Below are positions 1 to 9,256 of a DNA stretch of 64,000 bases, in pieces. The stretch is from the NCBI GenBank assembly GCA_905235375.1, contig CAJOLH010000001.1, positions 1 to 64,000 of the forward strand. Reading direction: 5' to 3'. The notes under the pieces were generated by a model that saw only the letters and a list, made by a program, of their open reading frames with translations, was not told where the DNA came from and did no database searches. Numbering within the stretch: position 1 is the first letter of the stretch; every line of letters begins with the position of its first letter. The DNA comes from an uncultured Bacteroidales bacterium. GTDB lineage: Bacteria > Bacteroidota > Bacteroidia > Bacteroidales > UBA3663. The position numbers and the translations under genes were made by a program.

Positions 1-69
1 CGTAATATGTTCATCATGGCTATTTTACTGTCGTTTGCACTTATATTTTCATAAAATTCCTTAAAATTA

Positions 70-101
70 TTTGGAAGAGAACGAAAATCTATATATCTTT
101 G
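70..101 (+). promoter_or_regulatory. Bacteroidota-type promoter for the nitroreductase gene
   Basis: A -33-like TTTG (70-73) lies 20 bases upstream of a -7 box TATCTTTG (94-101), followed by GCAACG. Transcription should begin near base 108. This rules out the ORF-track start at 71 (a TTG upstream of the promoter) and favours the ATG at 137. Confidence 0.7.
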
Positions 102-136
102 CAACGATAAATGAACCTCTTAAAATGTATAAGGCA

Positions 137-763
137 ATGAAAAAGACAATGATGCTGATGGGTCTTGCACTTCTGACCCTCTGCGGCTGCAGCAATGAGA
201 GTGCAAATGTCGAAAAAAGCACAAGTGACGTAGTGATTGAAAACATCATGTCGCGTCGTTCGATTCGCAAGTACAAGGATGAACCAGTAAGTCGCGAAAA
301 GATGGAGACTATTGTTAATTGCGGTATCAATGCACCCAACGGAAGCAATCGGCAGGAGTGGGAGATTCGCGTAGTGGATAATCCCGAATTCATCAATGGA
401 TGCACAGAGGCATGGAAGAAGACTCTCGATGCTGACAGACTGACAAAGATGGTTGATGAGAACTTTAAGAATATGTTCCGCAACGCACCGACAGTTGTGT
501 TCATTGGTTGTCCGAAGGGTTCTGAACTGAATTGCGGACTTTTGGGCGAAAACATGATTCTGTCAGCCTGGTCTATGGGTATTGGCTCCTGCTGTTTAGG
601 CGGTGTAATTCAATTCTTCCGTACAGAAGCAGGTGCAGAGTACCTCAATAAACTGGAATTCAGTGAAGGATACGATCTCCTCTATGCCATCGCTTTCGGT
701 TATCCCGATGAGACACCAGATGCCAAGCCTCGCGACATAACCAAAGTGAAGTTCATAAACTAA
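137..763 (+). CDS. nitroreductase family lipoprotein
   Basis: This is a probable FMN-dependent nitroreductase of about 208 residues, attached to a membrane. The start at 137 gives MKKTMMLMGLALLTLCGC, a classic lipoprotein signal with Cys about 18 as the likely lipidated residue; an in-frame ATG at 125 is an alternative, and the TTG start in the ORF track lies before the promoter. After a short linker the nitroreductase fold begins with SRRSIRKY, followed by NAPNGSNRQ and GLLGENMILSAWSMGIGSCC, the FMN-contact regions of the family. The natural substrate cannot be read from sequence. It appears to be a single-gene unit, with a strong terminator downstream at 868-911. Confidence 0.85.
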   Translation: MKKTMMLMGLALLTLCGCSNESANVEKSTSDVVIENIMSRRSIRKYKDEPVSREKMETIVNCGINAPNGSNRQEWEIRVVDNPEFINGCTEAWKKTLDADRLTKMVDENFKNMFRNAPTVVFIGCPKGSELNCGLLGENMILSAWSMGIGSCCLGGVIQFFRTEAGAEYLNKLEFSEGYDLLYAIAFGYPDETPDAKPRDITKVKFIN

Positions 764-867
764 AACTTTTTGATCTTTTCACGAATCCTGCCTGCGCTCC
801 TCAATCTTAATATTAAGGCTGGTCGCAGAAAGAAGTGACCTTGAAAACAAGTAGTAAAAAATAAATT

Positions 868-911
868 AGGCGATACTATTCAAGAATGACTTGGGTAGTA
901 TCGCCTTTTTT
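868..911 (+). terminator. rho-independent terminator
   Basis: AGGCGATACTA (868-878) and TAGTATCGCCT (896-906) form an 11-bp perfect stem followed by TTTTTT. It ends the nitroreductase transcript. Because an A-rich stretch lies on the other side, it may also serve the convergent outer-membrane receptor gene. Confidence 0.85.
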
Positions 912-947
912 AACGCGTATAATCAGAATTATCGAGAATTAAGAGAA

Positions 948-3503
948 TCAATCGCCGCCAATTTCGCCGTTATATTCCATTTGTGGCTCATTGCCTTCCT
1001 GGTCACGATCGCGGTCACCACGCTTGGCTCGCATATTGCCAAAGGTGTAGCTGAGTTGAACAAAGATACGGCGACCTGCACGCCAATTCTTGCTATACTG
1101 GTGGTAGCCTCCAGTTTCGGGCGAGAAATAGTCGGTAGTAGTACGCCATTTGCGCGATTCGAAGAGGTCGCGGGCATTGACTGCTATGGTGAATTTATTG
1201 TCGAAGAACTGGCGCTTCAAACTGGCATCGACCGACCAACCACTTTCACGACGCCCCTGTGAGATCTTGCTCGCTGCGTTGTAGTTGCCACGACATTGGA
1301 ATGAGATTCTGCCAGGTAAAAGTGTCTGCACCTGCATACGGGCATTCCAAGAGAAGTTTTCGGTGCCTTCGATGTGAATATCGTAATCCTTGCCATTGAG
1401 CGTGGTGGTGAAGTCACCTCCATCGAGCTTGTGATAGTAGCCGTTGAGCGTAGTGGTGACATCAATCTTGTGCCAAAGCTTGTTCTTGGCGACAATCTCA
1501 ATACCACTATTCGTTTCCTTTGCGATATTGACCGAAGTGCTGTAACGGATGTTGTTCTCCATATAGCTGAGTCCCTGTGTAACATCGCTGGTTGGACGGT
1601 AGTAAGAGCTGACACTCAATGTGTGTTCTTCCCATGTGCGAAGATAGTTTACCTCGAAAGCGTTGGTATAGGAAGGAGTAAGTTCGGGGTTACCATAGGA
1701 AATGGATGTCGAGTCGGAGATATTCTGGAATGAATTCAACTGTCCGCCCCACGGGCGATTCATACGACGAGTGTAGTTGAACTGAAGTTCATCGTGGTCA
1801 GTAATCTGCCAGCTGACAAAGGCTGTGGGGAAAATCTTATTGAAGTGGGTATTGCGAGGATCTACGGGCTTCAAGACAGGTTCGCCTTCACGACGTTCGC
1901 GCACCTCTTGGTAGAAGTTGGTGCTTTCGGTGTGAACCTTCCAGTATTCGTTGCGTAGTCCAAGCTGATAACCCAATCGTTTCGTTATCTTGCCACCATA
2001 ATTGATGTAAGCGGCATGAATGTCCATGTTGTAGATGAAGCGATTGTAAAGTGTGATGATGTCTTGTGTACGCGCTTCATCTTCCCATGTGCGCGTAGGC
2101 GAGTCTTCACGACGCCAATCACCTTTATAGCCGGCTTCAAGCTTGGAGATCTTGTTAATAGGTCGAACGTAGTCAATCTGTAAACTCCAACTGTTGTTCT
2201 TTATCTTGCGATTCTGACTTTGATAACTGGTAATCGTAGGATTATGAACACTGCTTATAGGATCCTGATACATCGTGGTGGCTTGCTCATAGTAAGTGTC
2301 GCCTGGACCACGCCAAGAGCTATATCCGAACTGTGCATCGAGCGTATGATTGGTTTCCCACTCATGACGATAGTTGATGTCGGCGTGGAACATACGATTG
2401 TCTCCTTCACTGTGATTGTGACGCGTACGATCGTAACCTTGGTTGATGTTTCGGAAATTTTTGTTGGTATAAGTATAGTCGTTGTCGTTTTCGTTAGAAC
2501 CGAACATTGACATTACACCAAAACCAAGATCATCGTGACGTGTGAAGTGCCAGGTTGCACCTGCACGACTGAAGAGGTTATTGCCGGAACCATCATTTTC
2601 AGAGCTTGTAACCATATTGGCATAGGTTTCACCATTGGCATCCAGATAATCACGGTCGGAGAAACTGCCACCATCATTCACGCGATGTCCATACCCGACA
2701 TTGGCATAAGCATCGAGCAAACCACTACTATAATTAATGTTGGCCCCCGTACGTCCGCCTCCGATATTGTTTGCATTAAGCTGAACGCCGCCATAATAAC
2801 CCGCCTTGCGGTCACGCTTGAGGATGATATTGATGATGCCTGCCGAACCTTCAGCACTGTATTTGCTCGATGGATTGGTGATTACCTCAATGCGGTCGAT
2901 ACTTTCGGCGGGCATCTGTTCGAGGATGTCACCGCGATTGTCGGCGGTAAGACCTTGTGCCTTGCCATTGATCCATACTGTGACACTTGTCGATCCACGC
3001 AATGAGATGTTGCCTTCGCTATCAACTTCAACAGAAGGAATGTTTTCAAGTGCTTCGCTTGCCGAAAGACCAGCAGCCGATGCTTGAGAACCAATGTCGA
3101 AAACCTTCTTGTCGATCTCAAGGCGCATGGACGACTTCTGTCCTATCACGTTAACTTCCTGCAGTATCTCCGAATCTACGTTCATCTTGAAAGTCTGAAG
3201 ACGTACTACATCGTCCATTGACTTGGCATTGACAGTGATGTTCCGCTCAATGGTCTCGTAGCCTACATAACTGATCCTCAACTTATAATTGCCGTTCTTG
3301 ATATTTGGAAGTTCGAAACGCCCCGACTGATCAACTATTCCGCCCGATACAAGCTTGTCGCTGGCATCAAGCAAAGAAATATTGACGAACTCGAGAGGAT
3401 CGTTCTTCGAATCAACCACCTTACCCCTAAGTATAGCTGCCTCTGTCGATAATACAGACATCGACAGCAGTGAAATTAACAATATTTGCCGTTTAAAAAC
3501 CAT
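948..3503 (-). CDS. outer membrane beta-barrel receptor (TonB-dependent type) with carboxypeptidase-regulatory-like N-terminus
   Basis: The 851-residue protein begins with a signal peptide (about 1-22). A carboxypeptidase-regulatory-like beta-sandwich follows (about 23-110, with LRGKVVDSKNDPLEFVNISL). Next is a plug domain (about 115-225, ending SKYSAEGSAGIINIILKRD), then a long aromatic-rich beta-barrel typical of the OMP_b-brl_3 group. The plug phrase GIINIILKR is characteristic of this group rather than of SusC. It should sit in the outer membrane as a transporter or receptor. No ligand can be assigned, because there is no SusD partner, iron box or cofactor gene nearby. The C-terminus runs past the last strand into a charged tail (KRGDRDRDQEGNEPQ), which is somewhat unusual. 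Upstream lies a hairpin (3528-3560); no clear -7 box was found for it. Confidence 0.85.
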   Translation of the reverse strand: MVFKRQILLISLLSMSVLSTEAAILRGKVVDSKNDPLEFVNISLLDASDKLVSGGIVDQSGRFELPNIKNGNYKLRISYVGYETIERNITVNAKSMDDVVRLQTFKMNVDSEILQEVNVIGQKSSMRLEIDKKVFDIGSQASAAGLSASEALENIPSVEVDSEGNISLRGSTSVTVWINGKAQGLTADNRGDILEQMPAESIDRIEVITNPSSKYSAEGSAGIINIILKRDRKAGYYGGVQLNANNIGGGRTGANINYSSGLLDAYANVGYGHRVNDGGSFSDRDYLDANGETYANMVTSSENDGSGNNLFSRAGATWHFTRHDDLGFGVMSMFGSNENDNDYTYTNKNFRNINQGYDRTRHNHSEGDNRMFHADINYRHEWETNHTLDAQFGYSSWRGPGDTYYEQATTMYQDPISSVHNPTITSYQSQNRKIKNNSWSLQIDYVRPINKISKLEAGYKGDWRREDSPTRTWEDEARTQDIITLYNRFIYNMDIHAAYINYGGKITKRLGYQLGLRNEYWKVHTESTNFYQEVRERREGEPVLKPVDPRNTHFNKIFPTAFVSWQITDHDELQFNYTRRMNRPWGGQLNSFQNISDSTSISYGNPELTPSYTNAFEVNYLRTWEEHTLSVSSYYRPTSDVTQGLSYMENNIRYSTSVNIAKETNSGIEIVAKNKLWHKIDVTTTLNGYYHKLDGGDFTTTLNGKDYDIHIEGTENFSWNARMQVQTLLPGRISFQCRGNYNAASKISQGRRESGWSVDASLKRQFFDNKFTIAVNARDLFESRKWRTTTDYFSPETGGYHQYSKNWRAGRRIFVQLSYTFGNMRAKRGDRDRDQEGNEPQMEYNGEIGGD

Positions 3504-3527
3504 CTTTATTGTGAATTGATAAAATAA

Positions 3528-3560
3528 CTTTCCTTAGTTAGATTTACTAATTAAGGAAAG
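3528..3560 (-). terminator. inverted repeat, probable terminator after nfnB
   Basis: CTTTCCTTAGTTAG and CTAATTAAGGAAAG form a 14-position stem (13 matches, one wobble) around ATTTA. Read on the minus strand it follows the nfnB stop by about 60 bases and is trailed by TTATTTTATC. It could instead be a leader element of the receptor gene at 948-3503. Confidence 0.5.
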
Positions 3561-3622
3561 ATTAAAGAATCAAGGGAGATTATGGGGATTATGTGGTTCT
3601 CCCTTATAATCTGCACGTATCC

Positions 3623-5119
3623 TTAAGATTTCTTCGAAAGATATTCGTTCATGCTGGCTGCTGCACGACGGCCATCGCCCATCGCAAGGATGACAGTAGC
3701 ACCACCACGAACAATATCTCCACCTGCAAATACATCACTCACTGCACTCTGCATGGTCTCTTCACCCACGACGATAGTGCCACGACGAGAAATTTCGAGA
3801 CCCTTGAAAGCCGAAGGGATGATCGGGTTGGGAGAAACACCGATAGCAACAATGACAAGGTCGGCAGGGATGGTCTCGGTCTTGCCCTCAACAGGAACAG
3901 GTGAACGACGACCAGAGGCATCGGGTTCACCTAACTCCATTACCTGAAGGATTGCTTCCTTGACGCGTCCATTTTCGTCGGCAATGTATTCAATAGGATT
4001 GTGGAGCACGTGGAAATCGATGCCCTCCTCCATGGCATGATGCACCTCCTCAGCACGTGCAGGTAGTTCGTTGACACTGCGACGATAGACAAGTGTCACG
4101 GTTTCTGCTCCCATGCGCTTGGCAGTACGAGCTGAATCCATGGCAGTATTGCCACCGCCGCAAACAACTACGTTCTTGCCCTTGAGTACAGGTGTGTCAT
4201 AACCTTGTCCGCGACCTGCACCCATCAGGTTGATGCGGGTGAGGTATTCGTTGGAGGACATTACACCAATGAGATTCTCACCAGGAATGTTCATGAAACG
4301 TGGAAGCCCGGCTCCAGAACCCACAAAGATGCCATCGAAACCCATCGAATGAATCTGATCGTAGGAGATTGTCTTGCCTACAATGACATCGGGTACAAAA
4401 TTGACTCCCATGTCACGAAGCGTATTGATTTCAGCTTCAACCACGCTATTGGGCAGACGGAATTCAGGAATTCCATATTTAAGCACACCGCCAATGTCAT
4501 GAAGAGCCTCGAAGACAGTCACTTCATAACCGAACTTTGCCATGTCGGCAGCAAAAGCCAGACTTGAGGGTCCAGAGCCAACGGCACAAACCTTCATACC
4601 ATTCTTTTGGAAGCACACTCGGGTGCCTTCATCTGTCCAGATTCGCGCTCATAGTCGGCAGCAAAACGCTCGAGATAACCAATGGCAACAGGTTTCTGCT
4701 TCATCTTGACCTTGATGCAGACACCCTCACACTGTTTCTCCTGTGGGCAGACACGTCCACAAACAGCCGGCAGGCTGCTGGTCTTCTTGATGGTCTTGAT
4801 GGCTTCGTCAAAATTTTCGCGTTCGATGTTCTTGACGAAAGTAGGAATGTTAATGCCAACGGGACACCCCTTCATACAACTGGGGTCAGCACAGTCGAGG
4901 CAACGCTTGACAGTCGAGGCAACGCTTGGCCTCAAGTACGGCCTGCTCGCGCGTCAACCCCTGTTGTACTTCCTCGGTGAATGTTGTGATACGGTATTCG
5001 GGCGTCAGTTCAGGCATCTTGACACGTTCGATAGCGCCACGATCCTTAGGTGACATTGATTTGCGCAATTCTTCACGCCATGGCTCATTGCGAAGAGCCT
5101 TTATTTCTTCTGGGGACAT
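3623..5119 (-). pseudogene. nfnB: NfnB / GltA-like NAD(P)H oxidoreductase large subunit, frameshifted twice
   Basis: Three overlapping minus-strand ORFs (5119-4886, 4935-4594, 4618-3623) join into one protein of about 492 residues, the usual length of GltA/NfnB/SudA proteins. The N-terminal part has the [4Fe-4S] ferredoxin-like domain (KRCLDCADPSCMKGCPVG, then VCGRVCPQEKQCEGVC). The rest carries FAD- and NAD(P)-binding motifs (VGSGPSSLAFAAD, GGGNTAMDSARTA, FAGGDIVRGGATV). In the family this subunit pairs with the flavin/2Fe-2S subunit encoded immediately upstream; NfnAB couples NADH, ferredoxin and NADP+ by electron bifurcation. The first disruption is a 19-bp tandem duplication (4891-4928), the second a one-base shift at an AAAA run near 4605. 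The start at ATG 5119 is preferred over TTG 5137, which overlaps nfnA. It is either a decayed gene or a sequence/assembly error. Confidence 0.8.
4891..4928. repeat. 19-bp perfect tandem duplication inside nfnB
   Basis: ACAGTCGAGGCAACGCTTG occurs at 4891-4909 and again at 4910-4928 without mismatch. Nineteen bases are not a multiple of three, so the reading frame breaks exactly here. Removing one copy restores AKRCLDC followed by ADPSCMKGC. Confidence 0.95.
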
Positions 5120-5129
5120 AATCGTAATC

Positions 5130-5951
5130 TTAACCAATATTTATCTTATTCATAGCTTCGGTCTCTTCGGCACGATAGGCACGCATACGCGACATCATCT
5201 CGTCGAAGTTCACTTCGGCAGCATCGAACTCGGGACCATCGACACAAACGAATTTGGTCTTTCCACCAACAGTGACACGACAAGCGCCACACATACCGGT
5301 ACCATCAACCATAATAGTGTTGAGGCTGACGATGGTCGGCACATCATATTTCTTGGTAAGCAGAGCAACAAACTTCATCATAATGGTGGGACCGATGCAG
5401 ACACACTTATCCACGTGTTCACGCAGGATGACCTGTTCGACGCCTACAGTGATTACGCCCTTCTGTCCGTATGAACCGTCGTCGGTCATGATAAGGACTT
5501 CATCGGAGTTGGCACGCATCTCGTCTTCAAGAATAATCAAGTCCTTCGTGCGGGCTGCCAAAACAACGATGACCTTATTGCCTGCTTCGTGCATAGCTTT
5601 TACGATGGGAAGAAGTGGAGCCACTCCGACACCACCACCGCAACAGATTACGGTGCCATACTTGCGGATGTCGGTGGCATGACCGAGAGGACCGACTACA
5701 TCAGCCAAACAGTCACCTACATTGAGCGCATTGATGCGGGTAGAACTTGCACCTACAGCCTGCACAACGAGGGTGATGGTGCCTTTCTCTACATCGGCAT
5801 CTGCAATGGTAAGAGGAATTCTTTCGCCTTTCTCATCAAGACGGACAATAACAAAATGTCCGGCTTTACGACTTTGGGCAATCAGCGGAGCTTCCACCTC
5901 GAAACAGGCCACCTTCTCGCTGAACATTTTCTTGCTTACGATCTTGAACAT
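5130..5951 (-). CDS. nfnA: NfnA-type FAD/NAD-binding, 2Fe-2S subunit (sulfide/dihydroorotate dehydrogenase-like)
   Basis: This 273-residue protein has the ferredoxin-reductase fold: an N-terminal FAD-binding barrel (about 1-95), an NAD-binding Rossmann half with CCGGGVGVAPLLPI (about 105-120), and a C-terminal cysteine cluster MCGACRVTVGGKTKFVC that holds a [2Fe-2S] centre. It is known as NfnA (NfnS), SudB or a PyrK-like protein. Lying ten bases upstream of nfnB on the same strand, it fits NfnAB, the cytoplasmic NADH-dependent ferredoxin:NADP+ oxidoreductase. The gene itself is intact although its partner is frameshifted. A -7 box TAATTTTG with -33 TTTG on the minus strand (6031-6061) probably drives the pair. 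Confidence 0.85.
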   Translation of the reverse strand: MFKIVSKKMFSEKVACFEVEAPLIAQSRKAGHFVIVRLDEKGERIPLTIADADVEKGTITLVVQAVGASSTRINALNVGDCLADVVGPLGHATDIRKYGTVICCGGGVGVAPLLPIVKAMHEAGNKVIVVLAARTKDLIILEDEMRANSDEVLIMTDDGSYGQKGVITVGVEQVILREHVDKCVCIGPTIMMKFVALLTKKYDVPTIVSLNTIMVDGTGMCGACRVTVGGKTKFVCVDGPEFDAAEVNFDEMMSRMRAYRAEETEAMNKINIG

Positions 5952-6030
5952 TATAAATTATCAATTAACAAATAACAATTAAAAGGTCTTTGGTCGTTAC
6001 AAATAACTATTACATAACCATATTTGGCTG

Positions 6031-6061
6031 CAAAATTACTATAATTTTCCATAAAATCAAA
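6031..6061 (-). promoter_or_regulatory. promoter of nfnAB
   Basis: On the minus strand TTTG (6061-6058), 19 bases, then TAATTTTG (6038-6031) followed by CAGCC matches the Bacteroidota -33/-7 pattern. It would give a leader of about 75 bases before the nfnA start. Confidence 0.55.
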
Positions 6062-6101
6062 AATATTTCAGGAAAATTACTTTTTATTCACAAAAAATGT
6101 G

Positions 6102-6109
6102 TAAATTTG
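6102..6109 (+). promoter_or_regulatory. -7 box of the alpha/beta-hydrolase gene
   Basis: TAAATTTG followed by CACCG, 31 bases before the ATG at 6140. It lies inside the 5' extension of the ORF-track entry, so the true start must be downstream of it. Confidence 0.7.
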
Positions 6110-6139
6110 CACCGAAAATGTTTAATCTTATTGACAAAT

Positions 6140-7105
6140 ATGAAAGACTTTATTCGTTCCGTTATCATTGTTCTTATTATACTTTGTGGTATAGCACTCT
6201 ACATTGGATACTATATGTTGAATGTAGCAGTTAAACCGGAAAGCGATCGCAGGCACCAGATTGACAGTTGCTACACCCTTGTCTATAACAAGTATCCAGA
6301 ATTGCAGGCATGGCATGATTCGCTTGTTACCAAAGGCAATTTACGTGACACCTTCCTTCTGGCAGATGATGGGTCGAAACGTCATGGTCTGATACTGCGT
6401 CATGACAGTTTGTCGAACGGCACATCATTGGTACTTCATGGCTACAATGATAATGCTATCATCATGATGCGTTATTTCTATATGCATTATGAAGTTTTAG
6501 GACGAGATGTCATTGTGCCCGAACATTTCAATCATGGCAAAAGCGATGGCAATCATATCCGTTTCGGATGGCTTGACCGACTTGACATCAAGAATCTTTG
6601 GATACCGCTTGCTCATCAGCTTTGGCCCAATCAAGACATTGTAGTGCATGGTCTTTCAATGGGAGGAGCCATCACCATGTTTACATCCGGAGAGGAATTT
6701 GACGACTCTTTGCGTGTGGTCGCATTCATCGAAGATTGCGGATTCAGTTCCACCTGGGACCAGCTTGCTTATCAGTTGAAAAGTGAATATGGATTCCCCA
6801 CCTTCCCTATTCTGGATATAGCTGACGGGTTCAGTAGCTTCAAATATGGCTGGGACTTCAAGGGTAGCAATGCTGTAAAGCAGGTAGCAAAATGCCAGAA
6901 GCCGATGTTGTTCATTCATGGAGATGCCGATGATTATGTACCGACAGATATGGTTTTCAAATGCTACGAGGCGAAGAAAGAAGGCTATAAGGAACTTTGG
7001 ATCGTACCAGGTGCGGCTCATGCTCGTTCGATACATGAGAACTGGGATGAATACTGCTTGCGTTGTGAAGAATTCATCAATAGAGTCGAGGCAATTGTTC
7101 ATTGA
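6140..7105 (+). CDS. alpha/beta hydrolase with N-terminal membrane anchor
   Basis: The start at 6140 (MKDFIRSVIIVLIILCGIAL) is chosen because the promoter lies at 6102-6109; the ORF-track start at 5990 would precede it. The resulting 321-residue protein has one N-terminal transmembrane helix (about 5-27) and then an alpha/beta-hydrolase domain. The nucleophile elbow is HGLSMGG (Ser), preceded by the HGYNDN oxyanion segment. DADDYVP near the C-terminus carries the acid, and GAAHARS the catalytic His. The family includes bacterial esterases and peptidases of the Bem46/YqkD type. The substrate is unknown. It is followed 34 bases later by the patatin gene without a visible promoter, so the two may be co-transcribed. 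Confidence 0.8.
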   Translation: MKDFIRSVIIVLIILCGIALYIGYYMLNVAVKPESDRRHQIDSCYTLVYNKYPELQAWHDSLVTKGNLRDTFLLADDGSKRHGLILRHDSLSNGTSLVLHGYNDNAIIMMRYFYMHYEVLGRDVIVPEHFNHGKSDGNHIRFGWLDRLDIKNLWIPLAHQLWPNQDIVVHGLSMGGAITMFTSGEEFDDSLRVVAFIEDCGFSSTWDQLAYQLKSEYGFPTFPILDIADGFSSFKYGWDFKGSNAVKQVAKCQKPMLFIHGDADDYVPTDMVFKCYEAKKEGYKELWIVPGAAHARSIHENWDEYCLRCEEFINRVEAIVH

Positions 7106-7139
7106 AATCGAGTTTTAAACGTGATTATCGCGAATTAAC

Positions 7140-9251
7140 ATGAAATATAGATTTGCTTCGTTAATAGTGCTATTTGCATTTTTGTGCGGACAGATCGTTC
7201 CCGCAAGAGCAATAGAGAAATACAAATTCCCCCAAAAAGACAGACCCACTGTGGCAGTCGTACTGGCCGGTGGTGGGGCAAAAGGCGTTGCACATGTAGC
7301 AGCCTTGAAAGCCATCGAGGAAGCTGGTATCCCTATTGACCTTGTGGTCGGAACATCGATCGGCTCAATCATTGGTGCGTTCTATTGCACAGGCTATTCA
7401 CCCGACACGTTGAAGCAAATCATTCAGGGTACCGATTGGATTAAACTCATAACCGATAACCCGGACTACAAGATCAAGAAAACATTGAGCGGCAAGAAGG
7501 ATGATGAAAGTTATGTACTTCGTTATTTACTTGATCCTTCACGCAAATTTTCAACTACCAGAAAAGGCGGACTACTCGGTGGCACCAACGTGATGCAATT
7601 TTTCCGCGAAATCACTCGTTTTTTACCCGACACACTTGACTTTGAGGATATGCCCGTTCCGTTTGCATGTATCGGAACCGAAGCAATCAATGGTTCGAAG
7701 AAAGTATTTACCAATGGAAATCTTGCCACTTGTATTCGTGCTTCGATGGCCATACCAACGGCTTTTACACCTGTTACCATCGATTCGGTAGTCTATGTGG
7801 ATGGTGGCGTGGTTGATAATTATCCAGTTGATGTGGCTCGGGAATTGGGTGCCGACATCGTCATTGGCATTGACTTGGTAGTTCAGCTTACAGATGAACA
7901 ACTCACCAATTCAGCTATAGATATACTAATGAACTGTATCGACCTATACAGTAGAGAACAGTATAAACGAAATATCGAGAATACCGATTTGTATATTCCT
8001 GTCGATGTGACTGGCTATAGCGCAGCATCCTTTGGAGCTGTGGCACTCGATACGCTTATGATGCGAGGTGAGAAATATGTGGCTCTGAAAAAGTCTTCAC
8101 TCGATTCCTTGGCAAAGACGCTTAACCTCAAAGAAGAACCTAAACGCATTCGCGTGGGAGATTATTCGTTTTCAAATGCCGGAAAAGACGGTTCTTCATG
8201 GAAAAATGAATCTTCCAGTGCATCGCTAAGCAAAGTAAATGACGGCTCATTGAACAGTTCGATAAACCTTGGTTTTCGTTTCGATAATGCTGAGTTCGCA
8301 TCTGTGAAGGCAAGATTGAACTATGTAGTTTCGCACAAGCACGCCACATTGTTCAGACTGCAATCGCGACTTGGAGAGCGTTTTGACATCAGTGGAGATT
8401 TAAGCATGAAGGCTATCGGCAAACAGCGTATGGGCATGAATATTAATTTCAAACACCATGACCTGCAATACCTTTATGGTAAAAAGAAATCGGTGGACTG
8501 CGAATTGCGTCAAACAGGTTTCAATCTGTATTTATCTCATGAGTGGCGATCAATACAATGTATATTCGGCGCTTCCTACAACATTTATGGTTATCGTGAC
8601 ATACTCGTTGATGCTCAGTTCCAACCATATTTGCCTAAAAATAAATTCAACGAAAAGCATTTCTCCTACTATTTCTCAGGAGAGATCAATTCGTTGAATA
8701 GTCAGAATTTTCCTACTCGGGGACAACAGATGCTGCTTTCGGTTGATCTGATTACTGATAATTTGGCGACCTACAAGGACAAAGCTATGCTTCCTATAGT
8801 TAGTTTTAAGTGGATGACTGCCCTACCCTTTACAAAACGGTTTACATTACAGCCTCACTTATATGTCCGTGCAATATTCAAGGAAGAAAGTGCAGATAAG
8901 CCATTCGCCCTATTCAACTTCATAGGAGGATTCATGAACGAATTGAACTTCAGACATGAAATAGTGATGGCTGGTCTGTATGATACGGAAATGATCAGTG
9001 AAGACGGCTTGGCGAAGGCGGGTGCTGAAGTTCAATACAAAGTCTTCAAGAATCAGTATGTGAAGGTCGCGGGTGATTTGATGTCACATACCAACAACAT
9101 CAAGTATGCCTTCAACCAAGAGGCACTAAACTGGGGCATTGAAGCCAGTTACAACTACAAAACTCCTATTGGTCCCTTGTCTGCGAAAATCTATTGGAAT
9201 GATTTGTCGGAAAAATTTGAGTTCTTTCTCAGCGGAGGTTATTTCTTCTGA
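7140..9251 (+). CDS. patatin-like phospholipase fused to an outer-membrane barrel (PlpD-like)
   Basis: The 703-residue protein has a signal peptide (about 1-24). A patatin domain follows, with the oxyanion loop GGGAKG (45-50), the nucleophile motif GTSIG (71-75, Ser73) and the catalytic aspartate in DGGVVDNYPV (about residue 220). After about 330 the sequence becomes an alternating, aromatic-rich beta-barrel ending in the terminal phenylalanine FFLSGGYFF, as in BamA/FhaC-type barrels. The domain order resembles the type Vd autotransporter PlpD, in which a barrel tethers a surface or periplasmic phospholipase A. Ser and Asp are both present, so an active lipase is expected. It ends five bases before the convergent TRIC gene. 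Confidence 0.85.
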   Translation: MKYRFASLIVLFAFLCGQIVPARAIEKYKFPQKDRPTVAVVLAGGGAKGVAHVAALKAIEEAGIPIDLVVGTSIGSIIGAFYCTGYSPDTLKQIIQGTDWIKLITDNPDYKIKKTLSGKKDDESYVLRYLLDPSRKFSTTRKGGLLGGTNVMQFFREITRFLPDTLDFEDMPVPFACIGTEAINGSKKVFTNGNLATCIRASMAIPTAFTPVTIDSVVYVDGGVVDNYPVDVARELGADIVIGIDLVVQLTDEQLTNSAIDILMNCIDLYSREQYKRNIENTDLYIPVDVTGYSAASFGAVALDTLMMRGEKYVALKKSSLDSLAKTLNLKEEPKRIRVGDYSFSNAGKDGSSWKNESSSASLSKVNDGSLNSSINLGFRFDNAEFASVKARLNYVVSHKHATLFRLQSRLGERFDISGDLSMKAIGKQRMGMNINFKHHDLQYLYGKKKSVDCELRQTGFNLYLSHEWRSIQCIFGASYNIYGYRDILVDAQFQPYLPKNKFNEKHFSYYFSGEINSLNSQNFPTRGQQMLLSVDLITDNLATYKDKAMLPIVSFKWMTALPFTKRFTLQPHLYVRAIFKEESADKPFALFNFIGGFMNELNFRHEIVMAGLYDTEMISEDGLAKAGAEVQYKVFKNQYVKVAGDLMSHTNNIKYAFNQEALNWGIEASYNYKTPIGPLSAKIYWNDLSEKFEFFLSGGYFF

Positions 9252-9256
9252 TGAGG

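Noticed and set aside
1-17. Possible start of a minus-strand gene at the left edge (ATGATGAAC...)
   Set aside because: Only a few codons are visible, without promoter or family evidence.
891-1262. Plus-strand ORF 891-1262 and other ORFs opposite the receptor gene (e.g. 2220-2510, 2535-3005)
   Set aside because: They are antisense shadows of the well-supported beta-barrel gene at 948-3503, without family features or promoters.
5990-6139. N-terminal 50-residue extension of the alpha/beta hydrolase ORF
   Set aside because: The -7 box TAAATTTG at 6102-6109 lies inside it. A proper membrane-anchor start is at 6140.
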